Shown: positions 1-12,067, counted from the stretch's first letter. The stretch is 64,000 nucleotides of DNA from Engraulis encrasicolus (GCF_034702125.1 NC_085878.1:19003557-19067556); one strand, 5' to 3'. Notes: generated by a model not told the origin, from the sequence alone. A program made the numbers and translations.

Positions 1-546
1 GCATGTGAATAGGTTTGCTTTAGCGAGCAGCATAGAACTAGTATCATTGGTGGGTTGTTTACATTAGGGCACATGTGAGCATGAAGCCTCAAGCAAGTTT
101 AGCCAACGTTTTGGCAGTAGCACTCCGACTGACGAAACTTGTATGCAAAGTTTTTAAGCAGTCGGTTGAAGTATGTTCTTTCTAGTGATACGTAACTTGC
201 AGAAACCAATATTTGCCCTTAGATTATAGATTACCCTCCAATTTGAGTATTCATGATGCATGTGAATAGGTTTGCTTTAGCGAGCAGCATGGTGGGTTGT
301 TTACATTATGGCACATGTGTGAGCATGAAGCCTCAAGCAAGGTTAGCCAACGTTTTGGCCGTAGCACTGACGAAACTTGTATGCAAAGTTTTTAAGCAGT
401 CGGTTGAAATGTGTTCTTTCTAGTGATCCGTAACTTGCAGAAACCAATATTTGTCCTCGGATTATAGATTATCCTCCTATTTGAGTATTCATGATGCATG
501 TGAATAAGTTTGCTTTAGCGAGCAGCATGGTGGGTTGTTTACATTA
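1..546. repeat. Tandem repeat array, ~240-257 bp unit
   Basis: Three successive copies begin with GCATGTGAATAGGTTTGC at 1, 258 and 496. Copy 1 is 257 bp and copy 2 is 238 bp. Copy 1 carries short extra segments (for example at 37-49 and 128-132) absent from copy 2. Copy 3 breaks off near 546, so this is the right-hand edge of an array that probably continues beyond the window. Confidence 0.85.
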
Positions 547-2860
547 TCTCTGCTAGCGTGGCTGTTGAGCCAGAGAAAAAAGATTCTTCACTCTCAGACA
601 GGGTCTGATTCGCACTCTCAATGGTCTGACTAAGGTGCCAGGTTGACATTTTAGTAGAATTAGACTAATAACTAACTCTAGTATCCACGAGTTCTTCTTA
701 ACTTGGGTTGTATGATCGCTGTCATTCAATATGACATGTTCTCTGTGTGTTAGCTAGCTTCGATGACGGATACCTTATTTGTTAGCTAGGTAGCCATTTA
801 ATGTTAGCTAGTGTTAACCAGACAGATGGGTATTCTTATCTCTAATTTTGTGTCTTGTGTGCGAAGAAACGTGAGTAAACTTAATTATTTGATGTCTGCA
901 TGTGTTAGGCTACGGTGTATTATTTGGCAGGAGTTGTTTAAACTTTGTGTAATTTCAATCGCAGTGGTAGGTAGGCAGGCCTATTTTGTTTACCCCAAAG
1001 TGTGTTACCGTTTTATCTGCAGCTATTTTATCTGGATGGTTATTATTGTATCAGCCTATTTGTATTCATAATGCGTTAATATATGTGTATAATGGATGGT
1101 TTTTTTTATCATTATTTAGTCGATAATGAGGGAAACCTTGCCGTTTTGGTTGGCTATTCTGAACTTGTAATGGGGCATTTGGTATCTAGCTATTAAGTCA
1201 GGCTAAATGCATATTTCTCTGAGCGGTGTTGCCGCACGTCCAATTTTTCCCGGAGGTTTTTTGTCTCTGTTTTTTTATGGTCTGTTCGGGAAAATGGAAT
1301 AACCTACCCGTGAGGTTTTGTACTTCCTCACATTGTCTCCCGTTGTGTAAGTCAATTGGTCTCCAAACCATTCACAAAAGCTGTTTTATTATTTTGATTA
1401 ACCTGAGGGAGATCAAACATTAGCGCGAAAGACAGTACAACAATGCCAGCCATTATCAATCAAAATGATTAAATGACGTGGTTAGTTTGCCAGGAGGAAA
1501 GTTATTTGTCATCTTTGCAACCTCCATCAATGTAGGTGAGTCATGACGATGTGATCATCAAACACTTGGGTTTGATAATGTTGTAGTGCTAGTGCACGTC
1601 TGTGGGCACGCACCATTGCTACGTCAACCTGTCCCTTCAGAAAATTTAAGAGTAGCTGATGTCCGGAAAAGACCGTGTTTCCAATGTGCTTGTTCCAAAA
1701 TTGTTGTTCTGCCTTCCATATAACTCCATGCCCGAGTTTAGTTTCTCCCACGTAAATCTTATGGTGAATACCGCCACCTAGTGGACTTTCTCGCGGTACT
1801 GCGCCTTCAGCGCAAATCTACTTCCTGGTTAGTTTCCAGTGTTTTCAAGTGTTTTCTGTCGTTAAGACACAGACTTCATCTCTCCCGCAATTTATATATT
1901 TTCACACTTGAGCCTTGGACAATATTAGTCTGTAAGTAATCATTTTGTGATGGATGTTGTTTGTAACGAAATTGCATTGATATTTTGATGTATATTTCTA
2001 TCTATTTGCCTCAAGAAGTGATGTTCACTTTCCTGTAAAGTTTGGCTAGTCAGATTCTACTTAGCTAAAATAGGTCACGTTGTGTTGACTGAAAATAGAT
2101 CGCTGGGTTGCTTGTAGATTTGTGTGTCGTGCAAATGTTGAAGTAAGTGTTCGTTTTCTGTTAACAGTTTTACAGTAAAGAGAAGTGTTAAGAGATGTAT
2201 TGAGATTGGAAGTGCAAGTGTACAAAGTGAAAGTGCAAGAGAAAAGTCAGTAAGGAAATGAAAGAAAGAAAATAAAAGGACAAAATTACACTTCAGCTTG
2301 CCTTCTCTTGAACTGTTCTAGCTGTCTAGTTCTGCACCAGTAACGCAGACCGAGGGCAGCATAGTTGTCTATATTAGTTCTTGCTTTTCTCCCGATTTGC
2401 TTATGGGTTAGCAAGTCAGGCATTATGCCTACTGCGGTGGTGTCACATGCAGACCAACACATTTCAAGAATATGTTGTCAGGACATGTCAACTTGCCAGG
2501 TGCATAACTGATTAAGTTGGATGATATATACACATTTTATAGCGTGTCCATTCGAATTTCGTGTGTAGGCCGAGAAAGTGTTCTATGGTGGTCAACACAC
2601 TCATTTGAGGGGGCAGCTCTGAATACAAGATTGCCCCATTCGCTGCTGAAACCTGGCCGAGGCGGAGTAGATGCTAGTAGGCCTACTTCTAGTATTTTGA
2701 TGTGTTGCTCTCGAACTGAATGACTCGAATTGACTTTTTTGTGTTTGCGCATGGTGCACCAGCAGTACCAAAAATATATACTATAGTGGACCTCCATGTC
2801 ATCACTCCTTTTTTGCACTTTGTTAACACACACAAAAGACACAAGGCATCTGTGATGTGC
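547..2860. other. No recognised gene
   Basis: AT-rich sequence without a convincing coding signal. A 74-codon minus-strand ORF at 1527-1751 has no family resemblance that I can name and no supporting splice context. Nothing else stands out. Confidence 0.5.
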
Positions 2861-2867
2861 GTGTCCG

Positions 2868-3152
<285 letters not shown>

Positions 3153-3498
3153 TTTTTTTATATACTTATGAACATTATAATTTTGAACCATCTGCCTTCA
3201 CGTTAAAGCTGGTTGGTTTTAATGAAATATCAGGAAGACATCAAAGTGTACAGCTGTCGTCTTCTCAATGTTGACCATTTCCAAGACAGCGCTTCAGTTT
3301 TGAGTCTACACTGTATCACTGTATGTTTTCTCATGATGATGATGCGTGGTTTTTTTTTACTGAGGTCCTTCAAGGATAAGCTGAGGGCTTTAAATGATGA
3401 GAGAGTTAGGTTCTTTGTAATGGAAAGACACAGCGTCAAATCATGCATTAAGTTATACATTCTACTGACATGAATGAGTTAAAAAAAATAAACATAGG

Positions 3499-3632
3499 GT
3501 TTCTCGTGCACACCAGAAACTTTCTTATGCTCGCCTGAAAATGTTCTGGTTCACACGTGCGCGTCACTTTCCCCTGCGCACCTGAGATTGTAGTTTCTGG
3601 TAGGCACGACGTTTCTGGTGTGCATGAGAAAC
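3499..3632. repeat. Short inverted repeat (134 bp)
   Basis: The 22-bp left arm (3499-3520, GTTTCTCGTGCACACC...) is the near-perfect reverse complement of the right arm (3611-3632), with one mismatch. A further copy of the motif ACTTTCTGG lies just outside. It sits in the intron between two TRIM relic exons and is probably a small MITE. Confidence 0.55.
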
Positions 3633-3779
3633 TTTCTGGTAAGGTATTTTTTAAAGGCTTTGTTACATTGTCATTGTACACTACATGCACAAGTATTCCC
3701 AGTATTTGTGAAGTCACAAGTATATGAATATGTCAACTACTAAGATGATTGTGTAAAATCATGTGTCTTGTGTGAGCAG

Positions 3780-3990
3780 AAGCAGTCCTAGCACGCGGAG
3801 CGTCTGGTGAAAGCGGAGTTTGAGAAGATCCACCAGTTCCTATGTGATCGTCCTGAAGGAGTAGGAGGACCAGAAAAGCCGCAAGATGAAGGACACCGTG
3901 GACAAACTGTCTAGTGACATGGCCTCCCTAATGAACGCCATCAGCACCATAGAGGAGGCCATGGATGCGGATGACATGCTGTTTCTGAAG
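3780..3990 (+). pseudogene. TRIM-family relic exon: coiled coil
   Basis: This 211-bp segment is bounded by a plausible AG acceptor (3778-3779) and GT donor (3991-3992). One frame reads HAERLVKAEFEKIHQFL, then after a frame change comes MKDTVDKLSSDMASLMNAI and IEEAMDADDMLFLK. These are characteristic of the coiled-coil exon of fish TRIM proteins (usually ~234 bp). An in-frame TAG near 3788 (after KQS), a second TAG near 3860 and the frame change mean it cannot be translated through. The splice sites survive, which suggests a fairly recent pseudogene. Known role of the family: the coiled coil dimerises RING-type E3 ubiquitin ligases. Confidence 0.65.
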
Positions 3991-4020
3991 GTAGGGACAG
4001 TGTGTGTATTATTGCATTCC

Positions 4021-4136
4021 ATTATACTGTATCACTATTGGCAGACATTTTTGTCCAGGAAAATGTTACAAACCCTGGAGCAATGTGAAGTTAGGTGCCT
4101 TGCTCAAGGGCACTTCAGCCATGGTGAGATGTGATT
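4021..4136 (+). mobile_element. SINE remnant
   Basis: It contains the GCCTTGCTCAAGGGCACTTC stretch around 4098-4117, a segment typical of tRNA-derived fish SINEs. No clear A/B boxes or tail were seen, so this is a partial copy. Confidence 0.4.
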
Positions 4137-4149
4137 GACGCTAGATCAT

Positions 4150-4795
4150 GCTAGAATTCTTACTGGCCGGACAAGTGGCCGGCTGCATTGCAGAATACCG
4201 GACATTTAGAATATCTAACGGACCTTCCCTCATATAGCCAAACACACACTCCCTAATAGGTCAAAGTGGCTAGTAAATTGGTCTTTTCTACCAGCAAAAC
4301 TTAAAATTCATTTGCATTGGGCCAGTTGGCTGGTGTTAAAGAGCTAGCTGCTTGTATGCATGGGGAGCAAAAGCGCGCTGTCTTTCATGAAACGGTTTTG
4401 CAAGCGCAATGCCCTTTGTGTTTACTGTTAAAATACAAAAAAAAACCCTGAATTGTTCCTTGACATCAGCCAGCTGTGTGAGTCAAGTGAAAGGGAAGCA
4501 ACTTGATTGGGGAGAACGCCGTGGGGGACGAGAGCGCAAGCAACACTATTGCGTGATGTTTAGACTATTACACGTTCATTTACATAGGCTATTTTCGTCT
4601 TTGTTCAGTTTCATATCACTGGTGTTTTGTGTAACATTCAGTGTTTAAAATGAGCTAATATTATTTACTGATTAATTTTATTCATTTTTTTGTCTGACAT
4701 TTTGGCCGGTCACATTTTATTTTGCCGGACATTCATGATGCAAAACGGCCAATGTCCGGCCACAGCCGGCTAACGTGAACCCTGCCTACGACAAT
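4150..4795. mobile_element. Degraded DNA-transposon sequence (hAT-like)
   Basis: Repeated GGCCGG/CCGGAC motifs occur at both ends (4164-4205 and 4700-4770), and the right edge ends in AACCCTGCC. The internal block 4225-4345 is clearly homologous to the small hAT-like MITE at 12068-12239 (shared CAAAGTG-CTAGTAA-TTGGTC-TTTCTACCAGC pattern). No transposase ORF is visible. Confidence 0.45.
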
Positions 4796-4806
4796 CTGAT
4801 TCTACA

Positions 4807-4925
4807 AGGGGTGTCACGATAACCGGTAATCAGCCACGTTAAAAAGTGCTGACAATAATCATTACAGCTTGAAAAAAAAAAAACTGTACCGTACCGGATA
4901 ACCATACTGTACACCATGACACTGT
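4807..4925 (+). mobile_element. Truncated transposon end, copy 1
   Basis: It starts with AGGGGTGTCACGATAACC, which recurs exactly at 5663-5680. Both copies are followed by related ACCGTA...GTACACCAT sequence. The two copies bracket the PRY relic exon. The family is not identified. Confidence 0.4.
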
Positions 4926-5530
4926 GAGCTTTTTTGACCTCTCCAAGTCTGCTGATGTTGCCACAGAGGCACACTTTGTTGCCTAACACCTAATTTCAAA
5001 GCTGTAGTCAAAGTGAATTGCTGAACCAATAACATGTAATTACATACTGTGATAATTTCCTCCTCATAACTTCAGAATGACAAGCAATTCATGTATTGTG
5101 CCTTAAAACATGGGGGTTTTCAGTTTGTGTAGGACTATCAATGCTTTATGTTCAACTAAATTTTTCAAAATTGCAACATAAGCAAGGCGAGCAATGGAAG
5201 TAATTGGCTTTGTATTGAGTCGAAGTTGTATTGAGACAAAAGCGAGGCTAGAGGCAATTAGCGTGACGAGAGCGACAGTTTGTAGTTGAACTCATAGGAA
5301 TATTATTGCCAGTCCGGTAAAGATAGCTGAGTATGTCGGGTAAACTTCACTGCGAGTTTTACCTCCTGTAAGATGGTCCGGAAAAATTACCTCTTTAAAG
5401 TTTCAGCTCATGTTAATCACCCACCCCTTGCCGTCTACGGAGGGTCCTGTCGTGCATGTGGTTATGTTTGACTGAATATAGCATTGCCCTATCATGCTCA
5501 TCCCCTGCCAATCGTTTCCCTTGACGACAG

Positions 5531-5656
5531 GCCCCGATGACCTTTGGCCGCAACACGGCAGGTGGCTGCATGGCGGTGTCGGACGACCTGCTGACCGCGC
5601 ACTACACAGAGGACTACCAGGAGCAGCAGCTGCCCGACAACCCCGAGCGACTACAG
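5531..5656 (+). pseudogene. TRIM-family relic exon: PRY segment of PRY-SPRY
   Basis: A 42-codon stop-free exon is flanked by a pyrimidine-poor AG acceptor (5529-5530) and a GT donor (5657-5658). It reads APMTFGRNTAGGCMAVSDDL near the start and EEQQLPDNPER-like (QEQQLPDNPER) near the end. This is the PRY signature (D/N-x-NTA...L-x-SDDL...QLPDNPERF) that precedes SPRY in TRIM and butyrophilin proteins. The exon itself is intact, but no SPRY exon is recognisable downstream and the two upstream TRIM exons are broken, so I treat it as part of the same relic. An alternative is a live gene whose other exons lie outside what I recognise. Confidence 0.6.
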
Positions 5657-5662
5657 GTATGG

Positions 5663-5710
5663 AGGGGTGTCACGATAACCAATATACCGTAGCCCGTACA
5701 CCATACTTGG
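5663..5710 (+). mobile_element. Truncated transposon end, copy 2
   Basis: Same 18-bp start as at 4807 and a related continuation up to about 5710. It lies 6 bp after the PRY exon donor. Confidence 0.35.
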
Positions 5711-6600
5711 ATCCATGCTAATTTCACATTCAGTATTTAGGAGTCATTCTTCCTTTATGTCATTTCTGTTTCACTTTCATAAAACCACACACATGCATAT
5801 AGATTACATGTAATTACTGATTTTTTATTATAATAAATCCCCAAGAACCACTTGAACATCTTCAAGTGTGCATTCTTACCGTTACCCCTCAGTGGCCACA
5901 ACTTTCCGCAAATAACTTATTCATCATATCAAGTTATATGTATTTGTAAACTCCCTGACAAGAGAAACATTCATCCCCAGCAAATGACTGCTGTATGTTT
6001 TCTGTGTACCCAGTAAATGGTGATGATGGTGCAGCTCCTGTGTGGACATGCTCTGTTACAACAACACAACACCGAGCAAGAAGACGAAGCCGTAACATAA
6101 GCAGCAGGTAAGTAATACACGTGATGGCAATATACATTCATTAACTTCACCACTATGTGTTTGTGTTGGGTTATGGGTTCCGAATAACATTTAGAAACAC
6201 ATTTTTCACAATCGTGTGTGAATGCAGCCACCTCTAATTCTAGTTGTATAGCATTTGTAGGGACCTCAGTAAATGTATAGCCTATTTAGCCATCCCATTC
6301 GTGTAAAGGGAGTCAGATAAAGTAAAGCAATTCAATCCGCTGTATCTTGTCCTGATCATCACTATTATTCTTACTCTACATGTTCTAAACAGGCTGCAAG
6401 TTGCCTTTCCTTCCCTGTTGAAGCACATTACGGGCGGCTATAAGCAGTGTGCACAACGCATTCCAAATAAGAACACATTTGACATAGAAACCATAGACTA
6501 ATCTGCTGTTATCAGAAGTGGTGCCAAAGTATTCTATTGAAATTAACCAAATGCTCAGCAAAATAAAATTAATTATTGCCATTAACATAGCACAGCACGT
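5711..6600. other. No recognised gene
   Basis: AT-rich sequence with no coding or repeat structure that I can support. Confidence 0.5.
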
Positions 6601-6604
6601 TTAA

Positions 6605-7008
6605 AGGACCAGTTCAGTATTTTTTTTTAACATGCAGTTGTAATGCTCACACTACCTTGGACTTGTCAGTACCTGAGGGTTTTTTTTCTTCTTCCGAAAT
6701 CTTGGTCATTGTAATGGGGGCAGTGCTTTGTTTACATGTCAAAAAAACATTTTTATTTATTCCCAACACCCAAAAACATCCGAAAGGTTATACAACATCA
6801 GCAGACAACTAGCAAACAGCGGTACCTTTCGGGGAAATGTTTGGAGTAGTCCTATGCAAAAACATTTTTTTAAATGTAAACAAACGCTGCCCCCATTAGA
6901 AAAGCTCATCTCGGATAATAATCATATCTCGTGGCATCACCGAGTACTGACAAGTCAAGGGTAGCGTGAGCAATACAACAGCATATTGAAATTGACTGAA
7001 CTGGTCCT
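6605..7008. mobile_element. TTAA-flanked MITE (404 bp)
   Basis: The left end AGGACCAGTTCAGT and right end ACTGAACTGGTCCT are inverted repeats, and each is abutted by TTAA (6601-6604 and 7009-7012). Internal arms are also partly complementary (GGGGGCAGTG...TGTTTACAT against TGTAAACAAACGCTGCCCCC). TTAA target duplication is a property of piggyBac and Kolobok transposons. The copy encodes no transposase. Confidence 0.8.
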
Positions 7009-7329
7009 TTAAGCCTACTTGCCCAAGAATATGGCAATAAGAGTACTTTCATCTGTGTGACAGTGACCTATACATATTCTAGATATTGTGCTATCCTGCA
7101 GTTATGTTATGCCCATTCACTTTCATTTGATTTTTAAGTGAAAACGAAAGGATGTACGTGGTCTACACTTCTGTACACAGACTCATGTGCACAAACAAAT
7201 CTCAAGACAACCGATCACAAGTTATCTGTAATTGCCAAAAGCGTCTTGGGAAAGACAGCGGGCAGAAGTGATCGTCTGTTTTTAAATACAGCTGATATAA
7301 ACTCTCCTGACCTTAACCTTAACGGAGCA

Positions 7330-7428
7330 CAGTGGAAGTTGTCTAAACTATATTTCTCAACCTAACCTTTAACTGTCAGTTGCTTTGGTTAAAAGCGTCA
7401 GTAAATGTAATGTAATGTAATGTAATCT
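7330..7428 (+). mobile_element. SINE/LINE 3' tail remnant
   Basis: TTGCTTTGGTTAAAAGCGTC followed by (AATGT)n at 7403-7425 is the usual 3' end of fish SINEs that share an L2-type tail. Only the tail is recognised. Confidence 0.5.
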
Positions 7429-7579
7429 CTCCCCCACTTTCAGTTGCTGTTGAATGACCGTGCTGACCTCCAAGCTGAGCTATGGCAAGGCAGTGAACAC
7501 ATCAGTGGTAAGCTTCTCCATACACCTTCATTGTCTTTGTCCTCACCCATCGAAATTGTCAAGCTGTTTGCTCATTATT

Positions 7580-8460
7580 CAGTCCCTCCAGTTTTTCGCG
7601 ATTCAGCAATCGCGTGGATTCATGCAAATTCAACGATATTCCGCATAATTTCACGATGCCGCGTAATTCCTGTAAAGCCGCATTTTTCCCGCAAAATTTC
7701 AACATTCTGTGGAGTTTATTGATTTATATTATCGTCAAAAAAATAAAAAATGTGACTACAATAGGCCTACCACCGGAGACGAAAACCAATACGAAGCATT
7801 TTTGTTAATATGTCACTGAAACATTGAAAAATAATTGCCTGCTATTTCGGAAGTCGCGACCCTCATCTCAGCTGTTCCGCGTCTCTCCTCCCCTCCCTCA
7901 CAAATACACGCAGGCGTCAGTGCTGCACACTCATGACCTTTTTTTAACAGCAGTAGCCTACTTTTCAGTGCAATCCTGGGTGGAAAAAGTATTGTTGACC
8001 ATTTATCCATGACGAAGAAGTGTATGCAGTCATGAAATAGTGGCGGTACTGTCGCACAGTAGCAAACATCTTACGTTAGGCTACATGTTTGCGGAACTTC
8101 TCCACGCTCCCCTGTCGCTTTCATGAGCATGCTACCCGACGGTCGTTGTCTGATCTTTTTTCAATGTTCGCTAATGTTTGTAATTTAAGGGTCTATGTCT
8201 ATGCGTAGGCACAAGCCTTCTGATAACAATCACTGTAGCGCCGATCGCAAAGGTTTCGGAAGTGTGGAGTTTTGCAACTTGTTTCAGTCAAGGACACCGA
8301 GATAGGAAGTGAACGGCCCTTCCACGCTTTCACTGTGTTATTGCAATAAAGTCTTGCGAATCCATGCAACCATGCACACAACCATGTCAACAAGAGCGTG
8401 TATGCCATCACAACTTTGCATCAAGCAAATAATAGCCTATGCAACAGCTTGCAATACGAG

Positions 8461-8557
<97 letters not shown>

Positions 8558-8565
8558 AGAGAGAG

Positions 8566-8633
<68 letters not shown>

Positions 8634-9123
8634 GCGTCTTCCAACAGGTGACATTGTAACGCTTGCATACAGCCTGGCTAGCCTACTGTACCCCGCGACG
8701 CTCTTCATTAGGCCTAGTGGTAGGCTATACCCACAAGTATTTTTTCATAACGCGCTGTCCCATTTTCCCCCGAAGTCGTTCTAAAATATCGACAGAGATT
8801 TATGAGTGTCGCGGCCATGTTTTTTTTTACACATTGGACGCACTGGCTAATAAGACGCTCTGACAGCTTTTGACAATATTTTATTATTCTATTATATAGG
8901 AAGTGTGTTTCTGAATCTCTCTCTCTTTTGTCTTAAGCCTGCTTAGACTGATTGTGGTTTTCAGTTAGGCCTACCAAAAAAACCCAGAAAGGGATGCAAA
9001 ATCTTTGCAAAAAATGAGAAAATGCCGCAAAATCTTTGCAAAAAATGAGAAAATGCCGCCACAAAATCAGGCATTTTGACCGCAAAAATCACAAAATCCC
9101 AGTGCAAAATCCTGGAGGGACTG
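7580..9123. mobile_element. Non-autonomous DNA transposon, ~1.54 kb
   Basis: The left end CAGTCCCTCCAG and right end CTGGAGGGACTG are perfect 12-bp inverted repeats. Beyond them, similar CGCGATTT/GCAAAATCC-rich subterminal sequence continues on both sides. Both flanks carry ATTATT (7574-7579 and 9124-9129), a possible target duplication, although hAT elements normally give 8 bp. Inside are CpG-rich sequence, a (GA)n tract and a 31-bp direct duplication near 8997-9058. No transposase domain was seen. Confidence 0.65.
8463..8631. repeat. (GA)n microsatellite
   Basis: About 170 bp of GA with a few single-base slips around 8553-8578. It lies inside the 7580-9123 element. Confidence 0.97.
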
Positions 9124-9971
9124 ATTATTGCTGAGCATTGTATATTCCTCATAACTCATCGAGACGTGTTAATGCCAAAGCCCTTTTGAAAAGTAACATT
9201 TTGAAAAATACTTCAATAAACACAAAATATATCTCCACAATATGCACAGACTATGTTTAATGCAATATCTGTTTAACAGACAACATAAAACTAAGTTCTA
9301 TATTAAAACTTTTATATTTTATATATTTCTAACTGTTCATTGTCAGAAATGTCTGATCTGCCAATGACACGGTTGCAACTCTGTGAATTTAGGCAAGTAC
9401 ACATAGTTGAGATCACCTGAGTTCAAACCGAGCATGAGAATGGGGAAGAAAAATTATTTAAATTACTTCCAACATGACATGGCTGTTGGTGCCAGAGGGT
9501 CTTGGTTGGGGTATTTCAGAAACAACTGATCTACTGGAATATTGAAGTTATTGTGATACACATAACTTACTAAAATCTTATTCTGTTCTCCAGGTTTTGG
9601 ACCAACCAGCTCTCCAGCTGCATCACTGAATCGGTGGAACTGCACAAACTACAAGTCTGCTGTGCCTCATGCATACTCCCGGCCGACCACAGTGCAAGAT
9701 TTAACTACTTATAACAAGGGACAACATGGCATCCCCCACATCCTTTCCCATGGTGTTGTCTCAATGTTTTTGAAGTATCTGGTTTGTGTGTGTGTTTAAG
9801 TTACTACTTCTGACCACGTACTATCAATAGGTGTCTTAACACTTCAGAGTAACAAGAAAAAATACATATCAGAGCAGGCCAAATTATAAGTAAAGTTCAT
9901 AAAGGTTAGAGCAGGCTTCACCCAACATTTTTTCTCTTCTTTTAAGGGTGCTGACTAAAATATTGTAAAAC
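9124..9971. other. No recognised gene
   Basis: AT-rich. A 60-codon minus-strand ORF at 9463-9645 is present but I recognise no domain in it. Confidence 0.45.
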
Positions 9972-10094
9972 TGAAAAATGAAAAAAGGTTGCATCATGCA
10001 TAGGTTTCTTTATTACACAGACGCGTTTCGGCATTCTGCCTTCCTCATTGTAATAAAGAAACCTATGCATGGTGCAACCTTTTTTCATTTTTCA
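9972..10094. mobile_element. Hairpin element: 44-bp arms, 35-bp loop
   Basis: Arms 9972-10015 and 10051-10094 are reverse complements with a single mismatch (TCA versus CCA near 9993). The loop carries ACGCGTTTCGGCATTCTGCC. The transcript would fold into an almost perfect stem on either strand. It most likely is a MITE. No target duplication is obvious. Confidence 0.75.
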
Positions 10095-10185
10095 AATTAT
10101 AAGTAGCACATTTACACCCTACTATAGTATCACAAGGGATTGGTGACTTTGGTGAATAAAATAGGAAGTAAGTATATTTCAGCCC

Positions 10186-10425
10186 TTAAGACTCAGAGAG
10201 AGAGGAATTAGTTAAATGCGATTTAATGAGAAGATAATTGACTATGCATTTAACAGAAGGTACACAGTCTTTGGCGTAGGTCCAATCATCAGCCCGGGTC
10301 TTCTTGCGCCAGTAGAGCCTGATGAAGCTGTGCAGCAGGAAGCGGACCTTTAACCCCGCAGACAGGTAGACTGGACCAACCTGGTGGTGGTGGGGATGGA
10401 GGAGGAGATTTTTAACCACCTGAAC
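10186..10425 (-). CDS. Possible terminal exon of an unidentified gene
   Basis: On the minus strand a good polypyrimidine-AG acceptor (CTCTTGCTGTTGCAG, ending 10426) precedes an open frame reading VQVVKNLLLHPHHHQVGP, then LKVRFLLHSFIRLYWRKKTR and DDWTYAKDC, with a stop at 10186. Codon use (many C/G third positions) and amino-acid composition look like real coding sequence in the first ~60 codons. The last ~20 codons look AT-rich and may be read-through past a missed donor. I do not recognise the family. No partner exon was identified on either side. Confidence 0.4.
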   Translation of the reverse strand, partial: VQVVKNLLLHPHHHQVGPVYLSAGLKVRFLLHSFIRLYWRKKTRADDWTYAKDCVPSVKCIVNYLLIKSHLTNSSLSES

Positions 10426-10441
10426 CTGCAACAGCAAGAGT

Positions 10442-11209
10442 TAGACATGTCACTATAAAGGGAAGTGGTGGTTGCTGCTTGGCTCTGCAAAATGCACATG
10501 TGGCATTCGAATCTTACTAGCAGAACTAGCGCTGGCTACTCTCCTCTAAATCAACACAAAATATCAAGTTATTGTGTGCCTTAATAAAGCAACATGTGCA
10601 AATGTTCAAGATGCCTTGCCTTGCATTTATTTTAATAACATGACTTTTCAAATCACAATTTTATGCAACAGTATGTATACATTTTATTTTTAAATGATTG
10701 AATGAATGAATGATAGCTTGAGTTGTGACTCCTTGCATTTTGTTTTAAAAACAATTAATTCTGTTAAACATTCTTACGCAAAGGACTTTTCCCTATTTGA
10801 ATGTCATACAAAACTGAAATTAAACATTGAGTGTTTGCTCCTTATTTTTTGTTTTGTTTTGTTTTGTTTTAACTCAGCACGAGCCATTTGTTAAAGGTCT
10901 CACGGTTTCCCCTCTTTGAATGGTATACATTGTATAGTAGCAGTAGGATAACATTATCTGTAAGTTTTGACTGATACGCCCAACCCAAGAACAACGTGGA
11001 CTGGAGCTAAGGTGGGTCGTCCAAAAAACAGAGTTCATGGTGTTAAAGAAAAAAGCAGAGGTTCATCAATTGGCTCAGATTTTTTTTCCCCATTGTTTTC
11101 ATGGTCCTCTATAAACACATACGTGGGGGAGGGGAATGTGTTGTAGTTAGGGGATTGACACTATTTCACCTCTGAGCGCACTGTTTGATGAACTGCAGTC
11201 ACTATATAG
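10442..11209. other. No recognised gene
   Basis: AT-rich sequence with short (GTTTT)n at 10852-10870. No feature is supported. Confidence 0.5.
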
Positions 11210-11456
11210 CAGGGGCGGGGAACTTTTTTTTCATTCAAAGGGCCGTTGAAGTCCTCCAAGGGCCTCATTATGAACACGAACCAGGATTTCCCCCGACCCC
11301 ACCTTCTCTAAGACCGCCCCTTATATATAACTGAACTCTATTGCAAACATAATTGGTAAGAGTCCTTTACAAAATGTGTTATATTTCATGTGAAGCGGCA
11401 TAACATTAAACTCATGTCGGTGGCTGGATAAAACAGACACAGGTTCCCCACCCCTG
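11210..11456. mobile_element. hAT-like MITE (247 bp)
   Basis: The ends CAGGGGCGGGGAAC and GTTCCCCACCCCTG are inverted repeats with one mismatch, typical of hAT-type termini (CAGGGG...). No 8-bp target duplication could be confirmed in the flanks. Confidence 0.65.
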
Positions 11457-12067
11457 CTGAAGGCTACAGAATGTATTGAACAAGCTTGCTATTGAAAATT
11501 AGAAATTAAAATGTTGGCTGAGCATGGAGCAGCAAACTAGGCTGTGCAATTTGCCACAAGCCATGACGTGAATTCCATTGCCATAGTAGGCTACTGAGTA
11601 CTGAACATTGTTTTTTGTTGTTGTTGTTGTTTAACAGTGGTTCCTTCCAGAAGCTGCATGACATTTGGTAGGGCCTATGGCTTGACCAACTCGGCAATGC
11701 AATACATGCTATTATCTATGGAAGTGCTAGCTGAAGCAATTGTAGCCTCCCCCCATGTCAGTATCAATGACGTCTGGGGGTCTCTTCTATGACTAGTCCG
11801 GTAAGGGCACTGGACCACCTTCTTGCCCATATGAGCAAGTAACAAGAATGAAATGCCGACATGGCACCCACACCTCCCTTGACATTGCTATTATAATGGA
11901 GCAGCAAACTAGCGGCGCAGCAGCCTCCGGTGTGTAGGTATTATTACTATTAATGTCACCCGGGGGCTGTTTTATGCGCTCAAAGGCGTTGAGCTTGTTT
12001 GAAAAATAGCCGATTTAACACACTACTTTCACAACATACAGTTAAAAGGTGCATGGACACACAGGAG

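Noticed and set aside
1527..1751. 74-codon minus-strand ORF
   Set aside because: Composition is not obviously random, but no family is recognised and no exon partner is present.
7444..7510. Possible internal exon bounded by CAG and GTAAGC
   Set aside because: The boundaries fit, but no frame gives a recognisable peptide and no neighbouring exon supports it.
9463..9645. 60-codon minus-strand ORF
   Set aside because: No domain, no splice context. It could be decayed repeat.
11202..11464. 8-bp target duplication around the MITE at 11210-11456
   Set aside because: CTATATAG and CTGAAGGC do not match, so no duplication is claimed.
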